Part shown: in pieces, positions 41,027-51,500 of the stretch | Layout: every line of letters begins with the position of its first letter | Position numbering within the stretch: the first letter of the stretch is position 1 | Assembly: GCA_900315095.1 (NCBI GenBank) | Contig: OMXS01000009.1 | Location: forward strand, 45,784 to 109,783 | Length of the DNA stretch: 64,000 nt | DNA from: an uncultured Prevotellaceae bacterium | GTDB taxonomy: Bacteria; Bacteroidota; Bacteroidia; Bacteroidales; Bacteroidaceae | Direction of reading: 5' to 3' | Made by a program: the position numbers and the translations under genes | Notes under the pieces: generated by a model | Database searches by the model: none | Seen by the model: only the letters and a program-made list of their open reading frames with translations | Told to the model about the DNA's origin: nothing

Positions 41027-42151
41027 ATGAGATTTACCGTATCAAGCACGGCTCTTAGCAGCCGTTTGGGCACTCTTTCAAGAGTGATTAACAGTAAAAA
41101 CAGTATAGCAATACTCGACTGCTTCCTCTTCGAAGTGGCTGGGGGACAGTTGGAAATCACGGCTTCTGACAGCGAGAACGTGATGAAGACCACGCTGACT
41201 CTCGACGAGGTGGAGGGTGAAGGCAGCTTCGCCGTGAACAATCGCAACATCCTCGATGCAGTAAAGGAACTGCCTGAGCAGCCCCTTACACTGGACGTGA
41301 ACCTTGAGGAGATGCTGATAAAGGTGATTTATCAGAACGGTATGTATAAGTTCACCTGCCAGAACGCCGAGGAGTATCCACGCGCACAGCAGATGGGCGA
41401 CCAGGCTGCCACGCTGCAGTTGCCGTCACAGGTTCTGCTCGACAACATCACGCGCTCGATATTCGCCACAGCCAACGAGGAACTGCGCCCGGTGATGAAC
41501 GGCATCTACATGGACCTTACCAGCGAGTCGCTGAACATCGTGGCAAGCGATGGACACAAACTGGTGCGCAACAAGTATTTCGCACTGAAGAGCGAGCAAC
41601 CACGCTCGTTCATTCTTCAGAAAAAGCCAGCAACTCTGTTGAAGAATGTACTGCCAAAGGACGAGAGTGACGTTATAATCCGCTTCGACGACCGCAACGC
41701 AGAGATAGCGTTCGATAGTTCGCTCCTTTCATGCCGCCTCATCGATGGCCGCTACCCCAACTACAACTCGGTGATTCCGCAGGACAACCCGTTCCAGCTG
41801 AGCATCGACCGCAAGACTCTCATCGGAGCTCTGCGCCGTGTGTTGCCATTCGCAAGCGAGAACAGCCAGCAGGTGCGCCTGCGCATTGAGTCAGGCAAGA
41901 TAGAGGTGTCGTCAGAAGATATCGACTTCAACACCAGCGCCAAGGAAGAGGTGAGCTGCTCTTACGACGGCAGCGCGATGAGCATAGGCTTCAAGGGTCC
42001 GTCACTCACCGAGATTCTGAACAATCTGGACAGCGACGAGGTGTTGCTGGAGTTTGCCGACCCAAGCCGTCCATGTCTTATCGTACCGGCAGAGCAGCCT
42101 GAGGGCGAGGAGGTTCTCATGCTCATCATGCCAATGTTGCTGAACGACTAA
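41027..42151 (+). CDS. dnaN: DNA polymerase III beta subunit (sliding clamp)
   Basis: 374 residues, normal length. The three-domain clamp pattern is visible: MRFTVSSTALSSRLGTLSRV at the start, ELRPVMNGIYMDL near 155, and the C-terminal PAEQPEGEEVLMLIMPMLL closing block. It forms a ring dimer around DNA that tethers polymerase. It heads a block with a DnaQ-like exonuclease (10 bp downstream), coaBC, DUF4835 and recN, an order I associate with Bacteroidales. No dnaA or origin boxes are seen, so this is not evidence for oriC. Confidence 0.97.
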   Translation: MRFTVSSTALSSRLGTLSRVINSKNSIAILDCFLFEVAGGQLEITASDSENVMKTTLTLDEVEGEGSFAVNNRNILDAVKELPEQPLTLDVNLEEMLIKVIYQNGMYKFTCQNAEEYPRAQQMGDQAATLQLPSQVLLDNITRSIFATANEELRPVMNGIYMDLTSESLNIVASDGHKLVRNKYFALKSEQPRSFILQKKPATLLKNVLPKDESDVIIRFDDRNAEIAFDSSLLSCRLIDGRYPNYNSVIPQDNPFQLSIDRKTLIGALRRVLPFASENSQQVRLRIESGKIEVSSEDIDFNTSAKEEVSCSYDGSAMSIGFKGPSLTEILNNLDSDEVLLEFADPSRPCLIVPAEQPEGEEVLMLIMPMLLND

Positions 42152-42161
42152 TCATCATTTT

Positions 42162-43013
42162 ATGAAATTGAATCTTACAAAGCCCCTTGTGATCTTCGAC
42201 CTCGAGACCACGGGGCTTGATATTGTTAGAGACCGCATCATACAGATATCCTACATCAAGGTGTGTCCTGACGGCAAGGAGGAGCGCAAAAACATCTTTG
42301 TGAACCCCGAAAAGGCCATCCCCGTAGAGGTGGAGAAACTGACGGGCATTACCAACGAGGACGTCAAAAACGCTCCGACGTTCAAGAGCATCGCAAAGAC
42401 TCTGGAGGACGACTTCAAGGGATGCGACTTCTGCGGTTTCAACTCCAACCACTTCGACGTGCCTATGCTTGCCGAGGAGTTCCTTCGTGCAGGGATTGAC
42501 TTCGACTTCGGCAAGTGCCGCCTCATCGACGCACAAACGATTTTCCACAAGATGGAGCGTCGCAACCTTGCAGCAGCATATAAGTTCTATTGCGGCAGAA
42601 AGATGGAGGAGGACTTTGTGGCGCACAAGGCCGACCAGGACACCGAAGCCACCTACCGCGTGCTTATGGGACAGCTCGACATGTATGAGCCAGGACGTCA
42701 GGAGGAGCCCGAGAGACAGTTGCACAATGATATGGACGAACTGGCCGAATTGTCGAAGACCAACGACAATGTAGATTTCGCAGGACGCATAGTGTGGAAA
42801 CCTATGCTCGATAAAGACGGCAAACCGTTGCTTGACAACGAAGGGAAACCACGACGACACGAGGTGTTCAACTTCGGCAAGTACAAGGGATGGGACGTGG
42901 CCGAGATTCTGCGAAAAGACCCAGGCTACTACAGTTGGATGCTCGGAGGCGATTTCACCAACAACACCAAGCAGGCACTCACGAGGATTCGCCTGCGCGA
43001 AATGCAAAAGTGA
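42162..43013 (+). CDS. DnaQ-like 3'-5' exonuclease with ExoX-type C-terminal domain
   Basis: 283 residues. The N-terminal ~185 are a DEDD-family exonuclease: FDLETTGLD (Asp-Glu pair at 11-13), then FNSNHFDVPML and HKADQDTEAT. The C-terminal ~60 (FNFGKYKGWDVAEIL, then DPGYYSWML) match the DUF3820/exodeoxyribonuclease X-like domain. It could act as a stand-alone proofreading or repair exonuclease; Bacteroidetes PolC/DnaE systems often rely on such proteins. Located between dnaN and coaBC with short gaps, so co-transcribed. Confidence 0.93.
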   Translation: MKLNLTKPLVIFDLETTGLDIVRDRIIQISYIKVCPDGKEERKNIFVNPEKAIPVEVEKLTGITNEDVKNAPTFKSIAKTLEDDFKGCDFCGFNSNHFDVPMLAEEFLRAGIDFDFGKCRLIDAQTIFHKMERRNLAAAYKFYCGRKMEEDFVAHKADQDTEATYRVLMGQLDMYEPGRQEEPERQLHNDMDELAELSKTNDNVDFAGRIVWKPMLDKDGKPLLDNEGKPRRHEVFNFGKYKGWDVAEILRKDPGYYSWMLGGDFTNNTKQALTRIRLREMQK

Positions 43014-43031
43014 CAATAGAGAACAAACGAT

Positions 43032-44237
43032 ATGTTAAACGGCAAGAAGATAGTATTGGGCATTACGGGCAGCATCGCTGCCTATAAGGCATGCATGATA
43101 ATAAGGCAACTCGTGCGCAAAGGCGCCGAGGTGCAAGTGGTCATCACACCTGCAGGCAAGGAGTTCATCACTCCCATCACGCTCTCGGCATTGACACGTA
43201 AGCCGGTAATCAGCGAGTTCTTCTCACAAAGAGACGGCACATGGAACTCGCACGTGGAGCTGGGACTGTGGGCTGACGCTATGCTGATAGCACCCGCTAC
43301 AGCAAGCACGATAGGCAAAATGGCCAACGGCATTGCCGACAACATGCTCATCACCACCTATCTCTCAATGAAGGCTCCGGTGTTCGTTGCTCCAGCAATG
43401 GACCTCGACATGTACGCACACCCCACAACGCAGAACAATCTGGAACGCCTGAAGGAGTTCGGCAATATCATCATTGAACCCGAGAGCGGCGTGCTTGCCA
43501 GCGGTCTTGAGGGCAAAGGACGTATGGAAGAACCCGAGGAGATAGTGAGGATTCTCGACCGTTACTTCGACGAGGAATACTACTCCAACTCGCCGCTGTG
43601 GGGAAAAACGGTGCTCATCACCGCAGGACCAACCTACGAGAAGATAGACCCTGTACGCTTCATCGGCAACTACTCAAGTGGCAAGATGGGCTTTGCACTC
43701 GCTGAGGAGTGCGCACGACGCGGTGCGGTGGTGAAACTCATCACCGGCCCCGTTAACCTAACATGCTCGAGCACAATAGAACGTATTGACGTGGAGAGTT
43801 GCGAGGAGATGTATAACGCTGCCGTAGCAGCATTCCCTGATGCTGACGCAGCCATATTGTGTGCCGCCGTAGCCGACTTCAAGCCTGCCGAAGTGGCCGA
43901 CGAGAAGATTAAGCGCGAGGGAAACGAACTCACGCTGCACCTGCAATCGACAAAGGACATCGCGGCAGCACTAGGCAAGATGAAACATCCCGACCAGATT
44001 CTCGTGGGCTTCGCACTCGAGACGAACAACGAAGAGGAACACGCCGAGCAGAAATTGCACAAGAAAAATCTCGACTTCATTGTGCTTAACAGCACCCGTA
44101 ACGAAGGAACCACATTCCGCAGCGACGACAACCAGGTGGTGATTATATCGGAAGCAGCAAAGAAAGCATTCCCAAAGAAGCCGAAGACAGAGGTCGCCCG
44201 TGACATTATCGACGAACTGGAAATACCTTGGAGATGA
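43032..44237 (+). CDS. coaBC: Bifunctional phosphopantothenoylcysteine decarboxylase/synthetase
   Basis: 401 residues. Residues ~1-180 are the FMN-dependent CoaC decarboxylase (LGITGSIAAYKA, APAMDLDMY). Residues ~190-401 are the CoaB synthetase (LITAGPTYEKIDPVRFIGN, then SSGKMG), which joins 4'-phosphopantothenate with Cys. Together they make 4'-phosphopantetheine for coenzyme A and for ACP prosthetic groups. Its stop overlaps the DUF4835 start (ATGA). Confidence 0.97.
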   Translation: MLNGKKIVLGITGSIAAYKACMIIRQLVRKGAEVQVVITPAGKEFITPITLSALTRKPVISEFFSQRDGTWNSHVELGLWADAMLIAPATASTIGKMANGIADNMLITTYLSMKAPVFVAPAMDLDMYAHPTTQNNLERLKEFGNIIIEPESGVLASGLEGKGRMEEPEEIVRILDRYFDEEYYSNSPLWGKTVLITAGPTYEKIDPVRFIGNYSSGKMGFALAEECARRGAVVKLITGPVNLTCSSTIERIDVESCEEMYNAAVAAFPDADAAILCAAVADFKPAEVADEKIKREGNELTLHLQSTKDIAAALGKMKHPDQILVGFALETNNEEEHAEQKLHKKNLDFIVLNSTRNEGTTFRSDDNQVVIISEAAKKAFPKKPKTEVARDIIDELEIPWR

Positions 44238-45136
44238 AAAGACTTTTAATCATCATACCTCTGCTCGCCATTGCCCTATGCTCGAAAGCACAGGAGTTAC
44301 AGGCGCGTGTCACCATAAACCGACAACAAGTACAGGGCACCGATGCATCGGTATTCGAAAACCTTCAGCAAACACTGGAACAGTTTATCAACGAGACGCA
44401 ATGGACTTCGTTACAGTTTCAGAAGAACGAACGCATACAATGCAATTTCAATATAACTGTGACGAAGTATGATGCATCGTCGAATCTTTTCACCTGCAAC
44501 GCACTGATACAAGCAAACAGACCGGTGTATAATTCTTCTTACACCACCACACTTTACAACAACCGCGACAACAACTTCGACTTTGAGTTTGCACAGTTTG
44601 ACCAGTTGAACTTTAACGAGGAGCAGATAGATAACCAACTCGTGGCGCTCACCGCCTATTATGCCTTTCTCATAATAGGGATGGACCTCGACTCGTTCTC
44701 ACCGCTGGGCGGGGAGGATGTGCTGCAACGATGCCTCAACCTTGCCAACAATGCCCAGAACTTTAGTTTTGCTGGGTGGAAGGCATTTGAGAACGACCGC
44801 AACCGATTCGCCATTATCAACGACTATATGGAAGGAGCCATGCGACCGTTCCGTCAGTTGCAGTATGACTACTACCGCCTCGGACTTGACGAGATGGCAA
44901 ACAACGTGGAACGCGGGCGCACAAACGTGACTACTGCGCTCGAGAACAACCTCAAGAAAGCGCACGAAGACCGTCCGCTGAGCATGCTGCCGCAAATATG
45001 GACCGACTACAAGAAGGATGAACTTGCCAACATATACAAAGGCAAGGGAACACAAAAGGAGAAGGAATCGGTTTACGAAATACTGTTCTCTATCAACGCC
45101 TCGCAGAATAACTCGTGGGAAAAGATTAAAGAATAG
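44234..45136 (+). CDS. DUF4835 exported protein
   Basis: 300 residues from the ATG at 44234, which overlaps the coaBC stop; a TTG two codons earlier is less likely. Signal peptide MKRLLIIIPLLAIALCSKA. The mature sequence (LQARVTINRQQVQGTDASVF, later DNQLVALTAYYAFLIIGMDL) matches the conserved Bacteroidetes DUF4835 family, found at this place between coaBC and recN; a link to type IX secretion or gliding has been suspected for such conserved envelope proteins, but the role is unknown. Four bases from recN. Confidence 0.92.
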   Translation: MKRLLIIIPLLAIALCSKAQELQARVTINRQQVQGTDASVFENLQQTLEQFINETQWTSLQFQKNERIQCNFNITVTKYDASSNLFTCNALIQANRPVYNSSYTTTLYNNRDNNFDFEFAQFDQLNFNEEQIDNQLVALTAYYAFLIIGMDLDSFSPLGGEDVLQRCLNLANNAQNFSFAGWKAFENDRNRFAIINDYMEGAMRPFRQLQYDYYRLGLDEMANNVERGRTNVTTALENNLKKAHEDRPLSMLPQIWTDYKKDELANIYKGKGTQKEKESVYEILFSINASQNNSWEKIKE

Positions 45137-45139
45137 GAA

Positions 45140-46807
45140 ATGCTGAAACAACTATACATCAAGAACTTCACGCTTATCGACGAGCTCGACATGATGTTCC
45201 ATCCTGGTTTCTCGGTTATTACAGGCGAGACGGGAGCAGGAAAAAGCATCATTCTCGGTGCAATAGCATTGCTGCTTGGACAGCGAGCAGACTCGAAGCA
45301 GATAAAATCGGGTGCAGAACGTTGCATCATAGAAGCGCACTTCGACCTCAGCCACTACGACTTACTGCCTTTCTTCAAGGAAAACGACATCGACTACGAT
45401 GCCGAAGACTGTATCTTGCGGCGCGAACTGACCGCTGCAGGCAAAAGTCGTGCGTTCATCAACGACACTCCTGTGGCGCTCACAGCCATAAAACAACTGG
45501 GACAGGCACTGCTCGACATACATAGTCAACACCAGAACCTGATGCTGCGCGAAGAGGATTTCCAGCTCAGCGTGGTGGACATTATAGCAAAAGACGACAA
45601 GGCTCTTGCAGAATACCAAAGTGCTTTTGGTGAATATACAAAGGCAAAGAAACGCCTGGAGCAGATGCAAAGTGACATAGAGCGCAATGCAGAGAGCGAG
45701 GACTTCATGCGCTTCCAACTTAATGAGTTGCGCGAGGCAAATCTTAGCGAGGGCATTCAAGAAGAACTGGAGCAGGAAGGCGAGACACTGAGTCATGTGG
45801 AAGACATCAAGGAAGCCTTGTTCACGGCAGAATCGCTTATAGGAGGCGACAATGACCGCACTGTGGTCGAGAGCATCAAGGAGGCAAGCAGAGCGCTCAC
45901 GGGCATCGCAGATGTTTATGCCGATGCTGCGGAACTTGCAGAACGTCTTGACAGTTGCGCCATTGAACTGAAAGACATCGCGCAAGACCTAAGCCAGAAA
46001 GCCGAGTATGTGGAATTTGACCCACAACGTCTCGAGGACATCAACAACCGGCTAGACGCTATCTACTCGTTGCAAAAGAAGCATCGCGTGAGCACCGTAG
46101 AAGAGCTTTTGTCTATTGAACACGACCTTGCAGAGCAACTTTCTCACATCGAGAACAGTGACGAGGAACTTCAGCAACTGGCTGCAGAGGTGGAACAATT
46201 GCACAAAAAATGCATAGACAAAGCGACGGCACTAACAAAGCAACGGCGCAAGGCTGCCGCCGCAATAGAGAAGGAGATGAAGGAGCGGCTGGTACCGCTG
46301 GGCATCCCGAAAGTGCGCTTCAGCATAGCCATCGATGAGAAACCTTTGTCGCAGAACGGAGGCGACAAGGTGTCGTTCCTCTTCAGTGCGAACACCAGCA
46401 CCGAAATGCGACCCGTCAGCGAGATAGCATCGGGTGGAGAGATAGCACGCGTCATGCTTTCCATCAAAGCAATGATAAGCGGTGCGGTGAAACTCCCCAC
46501 CATCATCTTCGACGAGATAGACACTGGCGTCAGCGGCAAGATAGCCGAGCAGATGGGCATGATTATGCAGGAGATGGCCAATGGCAACCGTCAGGTAATC
46601 AGCATCACCCACCTGCCACAGATAGCAGCGAGGGGCACCACGCACTATAAAGTTTATAAGGAAGAGACGCAGAAAGGTACCGTTTCCACAATGACAATGC
46701 TTTCTGATGATGAGCGTGTGCAAGAAATAGCACAAATGCTGAGCGGCTCTGACATCACCGATGCCGCCATCAGCAACGCAAAGGTGCTGCTGGGTCATAG
46801 CAGATAA
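45140..46807 (+). CDS. recN: DNA repair protein RecN
   Basis: 555 residues, SMC-like ATPase for double-strand break repair. Walker A GETGAGKS at 29-36, long coiled coils in the middle (about 150-360, with LEQMQSDIERNAE and EEELEQEGE-like heptads), the signature SEIASGGEIARVML near 430 and Walker B IIFDEIDTGVSG near 455. Last essential-type gene of the dnaN block. Confidence 0.97.
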   Translation: MLKQLYIKNFTLIDELDMMFHPGFSVITGETGAGKSIILGAIALLLGQRADSKQIKSGAERCIIEAHFDLSHYDLLPFFKENDIDYDAEDCILRRELTAAGKSRAFINDTPVALTAIKQLGQALLDIHSQHQNLMLREEDFQLSVVDIIAKDDKALAEYQSAFGEYTKAKKRLEQMQSDIERNAESEDFMRFQLNELREANLSEGIQEELEQEGETLSHVEDIKEALFTAESLIGGDNDRTVVESIKEASRALTGIADVYADAAELAERLDSCAIELKDIAQDLSQKAEYVEFDPQRLEDINNRLDAIYSLQKKHRVSTVEELLSIEHDLAEQLSHIENSDEELQQLAAEVEQLHKKCIDKATALTKQRRKAAAAIEKEMKERLVPLGIPKVRFSIAIDEKPLSQNGGDKVSFLFSANTSTEMRPVSEIASGGEIARVMLSIKAMISGAVKLPTIIFDEIDTGVSGKIAEQMGMIMQEMANGNRQVISITHLPQIAARGTTHYKVYKEETQKGTVSTMTMLSDDERVQEIAQMLSGSDITDAAISNAKVLLGHSR

Positions 46808-46844
46808 GGCAAAACAGTTTGTCCTGAAAAAAACAAAAAGAACA

Positions 46845-48512
46845 ATGAAAACAAGAAAGATATGCATAATGATAGCAATGGCGCTGATGCCATTGCTCGT
46901 TACAGCACAGCCGGCAGCAGTGAAAAATGCCGGGAAGGCTGTTTTTACGCTTACCACATTCAAGGCCGACGGCTCGCTGCTTGCCTCCTCTCACGGTATT
47001 TTCGTGGGAAAGAACGGCGAAGCAATAAGCCAGTTGAAACCTTTCGAGGGTGCTGCAAGCGCCGTTGTTATTGACAATAGCGGCAAGAAGATGAACGTTA
47101 TCAGGATTCTTGGCGCCAACGATATCTACGATGTAATAAAGTTCCGCGTTGACGGCAAAACCACTCCAGCCCCCATTGCCTCACGACAGGAGCAGACTGG
47201 CGCTAAAGTGTGGGTGGTGGGCTATGCCAAAGGTTCTGCAGTTCCCGAGGAAAATAGCATTAAGAGTGTGGAGATGTTCAACACCTCATATCCTTATTAT
47301 ATATTATCACAGACAGCGCCAGAGGCAAACGCTTCATGCCCGTTGGTGAATGGCGCTGGCGAAGTACTCGCATTGGTGCAGCCCTCGCTGACATCGAGCG
47401 AGACACATGCCACAAGTGCTCAGTTCGCTAACAGTCTCACCGTGAGCGGACTCTCGCAAAACGACCCAGTGTTGCGCCGCATAGGCATAACAGCAGCACT
47501 GCCACAAGACTATCAGCAGGCGCAGATAGCACTGGTGATGGCGCCACAAGTACTCGATGAGAAAAAGTATGACGAACTGATTAATGACTTCATAGAGCAG
47601 TTCCCCAACTACACCGACGGATATCAGGCACGTGCCGAACGTGAGGTAGAGAAGCACATGTTCGGTGAAGCCGACAAGGACATGCAGACTGTGATAAGCA
47701 AGGCTAAGAACAAGGCCGATGCACATTTCTCATACGCGCGCCTTATTTACAGCAAAGAACTCAGGATGCAGGACGCTCCTTATGCCCCATGGAGTTTCGC
47801 AAAGGTGGCAGAAGAGGCACAGAAAGCGTATGACATAGACCACCAACCGCTGTATCAGCATCTCATTTATCAGGCACTTTTTGCACAAAACAAGTATCAG
47901 GAGGCATACGACGGCTTCATGTCTCTCGCCAAGACTAACTTCCGTAACCCAGAACTCTTCTATGAGGCAGCACTCTGCAAGAAGCAGATGGGCGCTGAGA
48001 CCGACGAGATAATAGCACTTATTGACAGTGCTGTGGTGAATACCGACACGCTACGCTTCAACGAGGCGGCACCCTACTTTATGGCTCGTGGTGACATTGA
48101 GAGAGAGGCAGGACGATATCGTGATGCGGTGTTCGATTACGCACGCGTAGAACTTCTGATGCAAGGCCGCATGAGTGCCGATTTCTATTACATGCGCGAA
48201 CAAGTGGAGATTAAGGCAAAACTCTTCCAACAGGCAATTTCGGATATAAATCATGCTATTGCTATCGACTCTCAAGAACCACTCTACTATGCAGAGAAGG
48301 CTTCGCTGCTTTTGCGTGTCAATAAGAAAGAGGAGGCTCTCGATGCGGCTCGCCAATGTGTAGGCATCGCACCCGACTACGACGAAGGTCATCTTGTTCT
48401 TGGCATGGCACTTGTACAGTCAGGGCAGAAATCCGAAGGACTACAACATTTGCAAAAGGCTAAGGAGCTCGGTAACACCCAGGCAGAAGAGCTTATAAGT
48501 AAATACCAATAA
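46845..48512 (+). CDS. Exported protein: degenerate trypsin-like domain plus TPR repeats
   Basis: 555 residues from the ATG at 46845, which opens a signal peptide (MKTRKICIMIAMALMPLLVTA). Residues ~25-220 have the trypsin/DegP outline (SHGIFVGKNGEAISQLKPFE, VVGYAKGS, CPLVNGAGEVLALVQ), but the catalytic His position reads QLKPFEG and the serine motif GNSGGPL reads ANASCPL, so the triad appears lost. Residues ~260-555 are TPR-like helical repeats (AFDYARVELLMQGRMS, SDINHAIAIDSQEPLYYAEK). Likely a periplasmic scaffold or binding protein. Transcribed with recN; a strong terminator follows. Confidence 0.85.
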   Translation: MKTRKICIMIAMALMPLLVTAQPAAVKNAGKAVFTLTTFKADGSLLASSHGIFVGKNGEAISQLKPFEGAASAVVIDNSGKKMNVIRILGANDIYDVIKFRVDGKTTPAPIASRQEQTGAKVWVVGYAKGSAVPEENSIKSVEMFNTSYPYYILSQTAPEANASCPLVNGAGEVLALVQPSLTSSETHATSAQFANSLTVSGLSQNDPVLRRIGITAALPQDYQQAQIALVMAPQVLDEKKYDELINDFIEQFPNYTDGYQARAEREVEKHMFGEADKDMQTVISKAKNKADAHFSYARLIYSKELRMQDAPYAPWSFAKVAEEAQKAYDIDHQPLYQHLIYQALFAQNKYQEAYDGFMSLAKTNFRNPELFYEAALCKKQMGAETDEIIALIDSAVVNTDTLRFNEAAPYFMARGDIEREAGRYRDAVFDYARVELLMQGRMSADFYYMREQVEIKAKLFQQAISDINHAIAIDSQEPLYYAEKASLLLRVNKKEEALDAARQCVGIAPDYDEGHLVLGMALVQSGQKSEGLQHLQKAKELGNTQAEELISKYQ

Positions 48513-48515
48513 AGA

Positions 48516-48550
48516 ATAAGCAGCGATATACTCCATATCGCTGCTTATTT
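48516..48550. terminator. Bidirectional terminator between the TPR protein and the large secreted operon
   Basis: Perfect 15-bp stem (48516-48530 and 48536-48550) with a five-base loop, followed by TTCTTTT. It lies between convergent genes. Confidence 0.93.
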
Positions 48551-48569
48551 CTTTTATCGTTTATAGTTT

Positions 48570-51500
48570 TTATTTCACCGCATACTTCTTTCCACCTCGT
48601 ATGTAAATGCCACGCTTGGTAGGTTGTCCATTGATGCGACGGCCATCGAGAGTGTACCAGTCTTGTTGTTGGGTGTCGGGCGTTATGTGTTGGGTAATGC
48701 CCGTTGGATCGTCGTCAACGATACTGAACAAAAGATACTGATTGGCATTGGCAACCCACTCGTATGTAAGGTATGCACGATAAGGAGGTATAGGAACCGT
48801 GCCCTTGTAATAGAAGAATCCGAGCTCTCCGTCGCTGTTGCGGCCAAGTGTCAAAATGCTACCCCTGTCAGCATCGCTCTGATACACCTCCATTCCGTCA
48901 CGTCCCACACCGTTGAGTTGATTATTATACATCTTCCAATCTTCTAACGACTCTTCGAGAGGGAGAAGACGGTAAGTACCAGGTTCATCTGCGAAGATAA
49001 CTATTGGCGAACGGTTGGGAATCTGGTTACTCATCCTCTTCAGATATGCCAGTTTCTCCTCCTTCGAGTCAGAGGTGACAATATATGCCTTGAGGCCTGA
49101 CGGAAGTTCTGTGTCGAAACCTATGTACATAGTGGCTGCCTTGGCAGACCCCACCTTCAGAGGATAGTAGCAATGCAGCTTATTTGCATCGGCATAGTCC
49201 TCCCACGACTCGTCGTCAAGGTACTCATTAAATAGCACGCTGCCATAGGTGGCATCGCTAATGTAAACATCCACAAGCGAACCGTCTCCAGTGAATATGC
49301 CATTGTCATCGAGGTCGGCAACAGTACTGTAGTCGGTGGTGTCAAAGAATATCTTTTGCAATCTGTTTGTAATGTCATACACAGCACCTGGCTTTATCTC
49401 TTCTATGACACCAGGGATTGTGATTTCTTCGCCTAAGCGTCCGTTGGGGAATGCCACAAGGGCATTGTTATTATCGAAAAGGATGCCCTCGCGAGAAACA
49501 AACTTGGCGTTGAACGGGTCAACGTAGATGTTCTCTATCTCGGAACCTGTGAAAGCACCGGGTTCAATGGTTGTCACCTTACCTGGAATAATGATATCTT
49601 TTATCTTGTTCATTGAGAACGGTCTAATGCCGTTGCCTGTAAATTCTGGGTCACCACTGATGGCCTGCAGGTTGTATGGCAGGCGCACCTCTTCCAGGTT
49701 GTTAAGTCCGCTAAGTTGTGTCGTGAGTGTTGTCACTGACTTAAAGAAACGGAACTCCGGGAACTTCTTTATCAGCTGTCCTTCTGTGGTATGGAAGGCA
49801 TTAAGCGTTTGTTCTGTAGTTACACTACTTATTTCCTGCAGCGACAGTCTTCCATCACCGTTTTTGTCAAACGCTGCCACACACGCAGCCTCGGCATGCG
49901 GGTCAACGAAGGAGATGCCGCGTTCTACGTCGCTGCTGTTGGTACGCATCGGAATGTAGTAAAACGACTTGCCCAAGGTGGTATAGATTGCCTCCATAGG
50001 ACTCGTCAGATAAACTGATATGCCTGATGGCACGGGATTCATGGGATTTGACGGTGCGATAATACCCAGTTCATCATCCGCTTCGATGTAGTTGGTTCCA
50101 TGAACGTTATCCCATTCGGATGCTCCAGGTTCAAATTCCAGCATCTTCTTGAATCCTAACAGGTAGTTGTTGGCTGTTTGGGTCGTTTCGTCAAAGATAT
50201 AGTTTTTATCTGTGCGCACGGGCACCATCATCAGTTTTGCAATGTCGGTATTGGCAAATGTCTTAAGTGTTGGGAAGTAATCTTTTGTCCATGTCCATCG
50301 GTCCCGACTGCCCAGTGCTTCCCCAATCTCTTCAAGTGTATAGCCTGTGTTGCCTGGCTCATATCCTTTCAGCCAGTAGCAGTCCTGTACTGCAGCAATG
50401 TCGCCCGAACTCTTGTCGGCAGAGGAAAACATCGTTGGTGTCACAAAGAGGCAGTTCTTTACACTTCCCTGACTTCCAGCCCCCGGGTTGTAAGCGATGA
50501 ATGGTGTGAACAGGTCCAGCGTCGTGGTTTGCGGTACCACGGCAGAGATACAGTCCTCCAACGTTCCATTGTTCTTTACATAGGCACAGATGCCTCCACA
50601 TGGTCTGCCAACAGCATTAATGCCTTGTGCAATGCAGTTAGTTATGGCTCCATACACCTTGCCAGCAATGATGCCATAATGGGTTGTGAGGTCCGCATTA
50701 TTTTTTCCATGCATAACCACTGATTGTTCAATGCCTATCCATGTGTCCACTACAGCGAGATTATTTATGGAGCCATAGGTTCCGACATTACCGAATAGCG
50801 AGAAGAATGTTTCTTCACTTGTTGGTGCCGGGTCGACATAGTCAAACAGATACAATCCCGACACTGTGTGTCCGTCGCCGTTATAGTTGGCATTCCATGT
50901 ACACTGGTGTGTCTTCCAGTAGTTTTCGTAATGTCTTGTCGGAATGTTCGGTGAAAAGCATCCTTCTGTGATGAGCGTGTTGTTGACAGTGTTGGCACCC
51001 AGTATAACGCTCTTTGCTATGATGATATTGCAAAGTTGCTTGTAGAACTGACCAGTACCGTTTGTCTTGATGGCATGATACAGTTGTGCAGCATTCTTTA
51101 TGAGGTATGGGTCGCCAGCCGTACCTGAACCACCGGCAAACTCGTTAGCCTCGTCGCCAAACCATTCCTCGTCGATGGTGGAATTAAGACTGATGTATTT
51201 TGTACCGCCAATGACAGCAGGCCGGTTATATGCCACCGCCTTCTTTCTCACCGATGCCGTAGTGGTGACGAAGCAAGTGCCGTTGTTATAAGCCGTAGCC
51301 GTTTTGTCCTTTACCCTGATTACCTCTGTTTCAGGGAAGAAACTCTCGCATGTCATTATAATATTGCGCCCTGTGCCTTTCTCTTCCCAGTTGTATGTCT
51401 TAGTTGGTGCCGACATTGTGGATACAAAGTCACCCGCACAGTCGCCCTTGACAAAAGTCACCGGCATAGCACACAGCAATGCTCCTGGCATATATACCGT

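Noticed and set aside
41027-42151. Replication origin near dnaN
   Set aside because: No dnaA and no cluster of DnaA boxes seen; dnaN is often away from oriC in Bacteroidetes.
42126-43016. 296-codon minus-strand frame opposite the DnaQ-like gene
   Set aside because: It mirrors a clear exonuclease gene in a GC-richer region where antisense frames stay open; no motif or promoter supports it.
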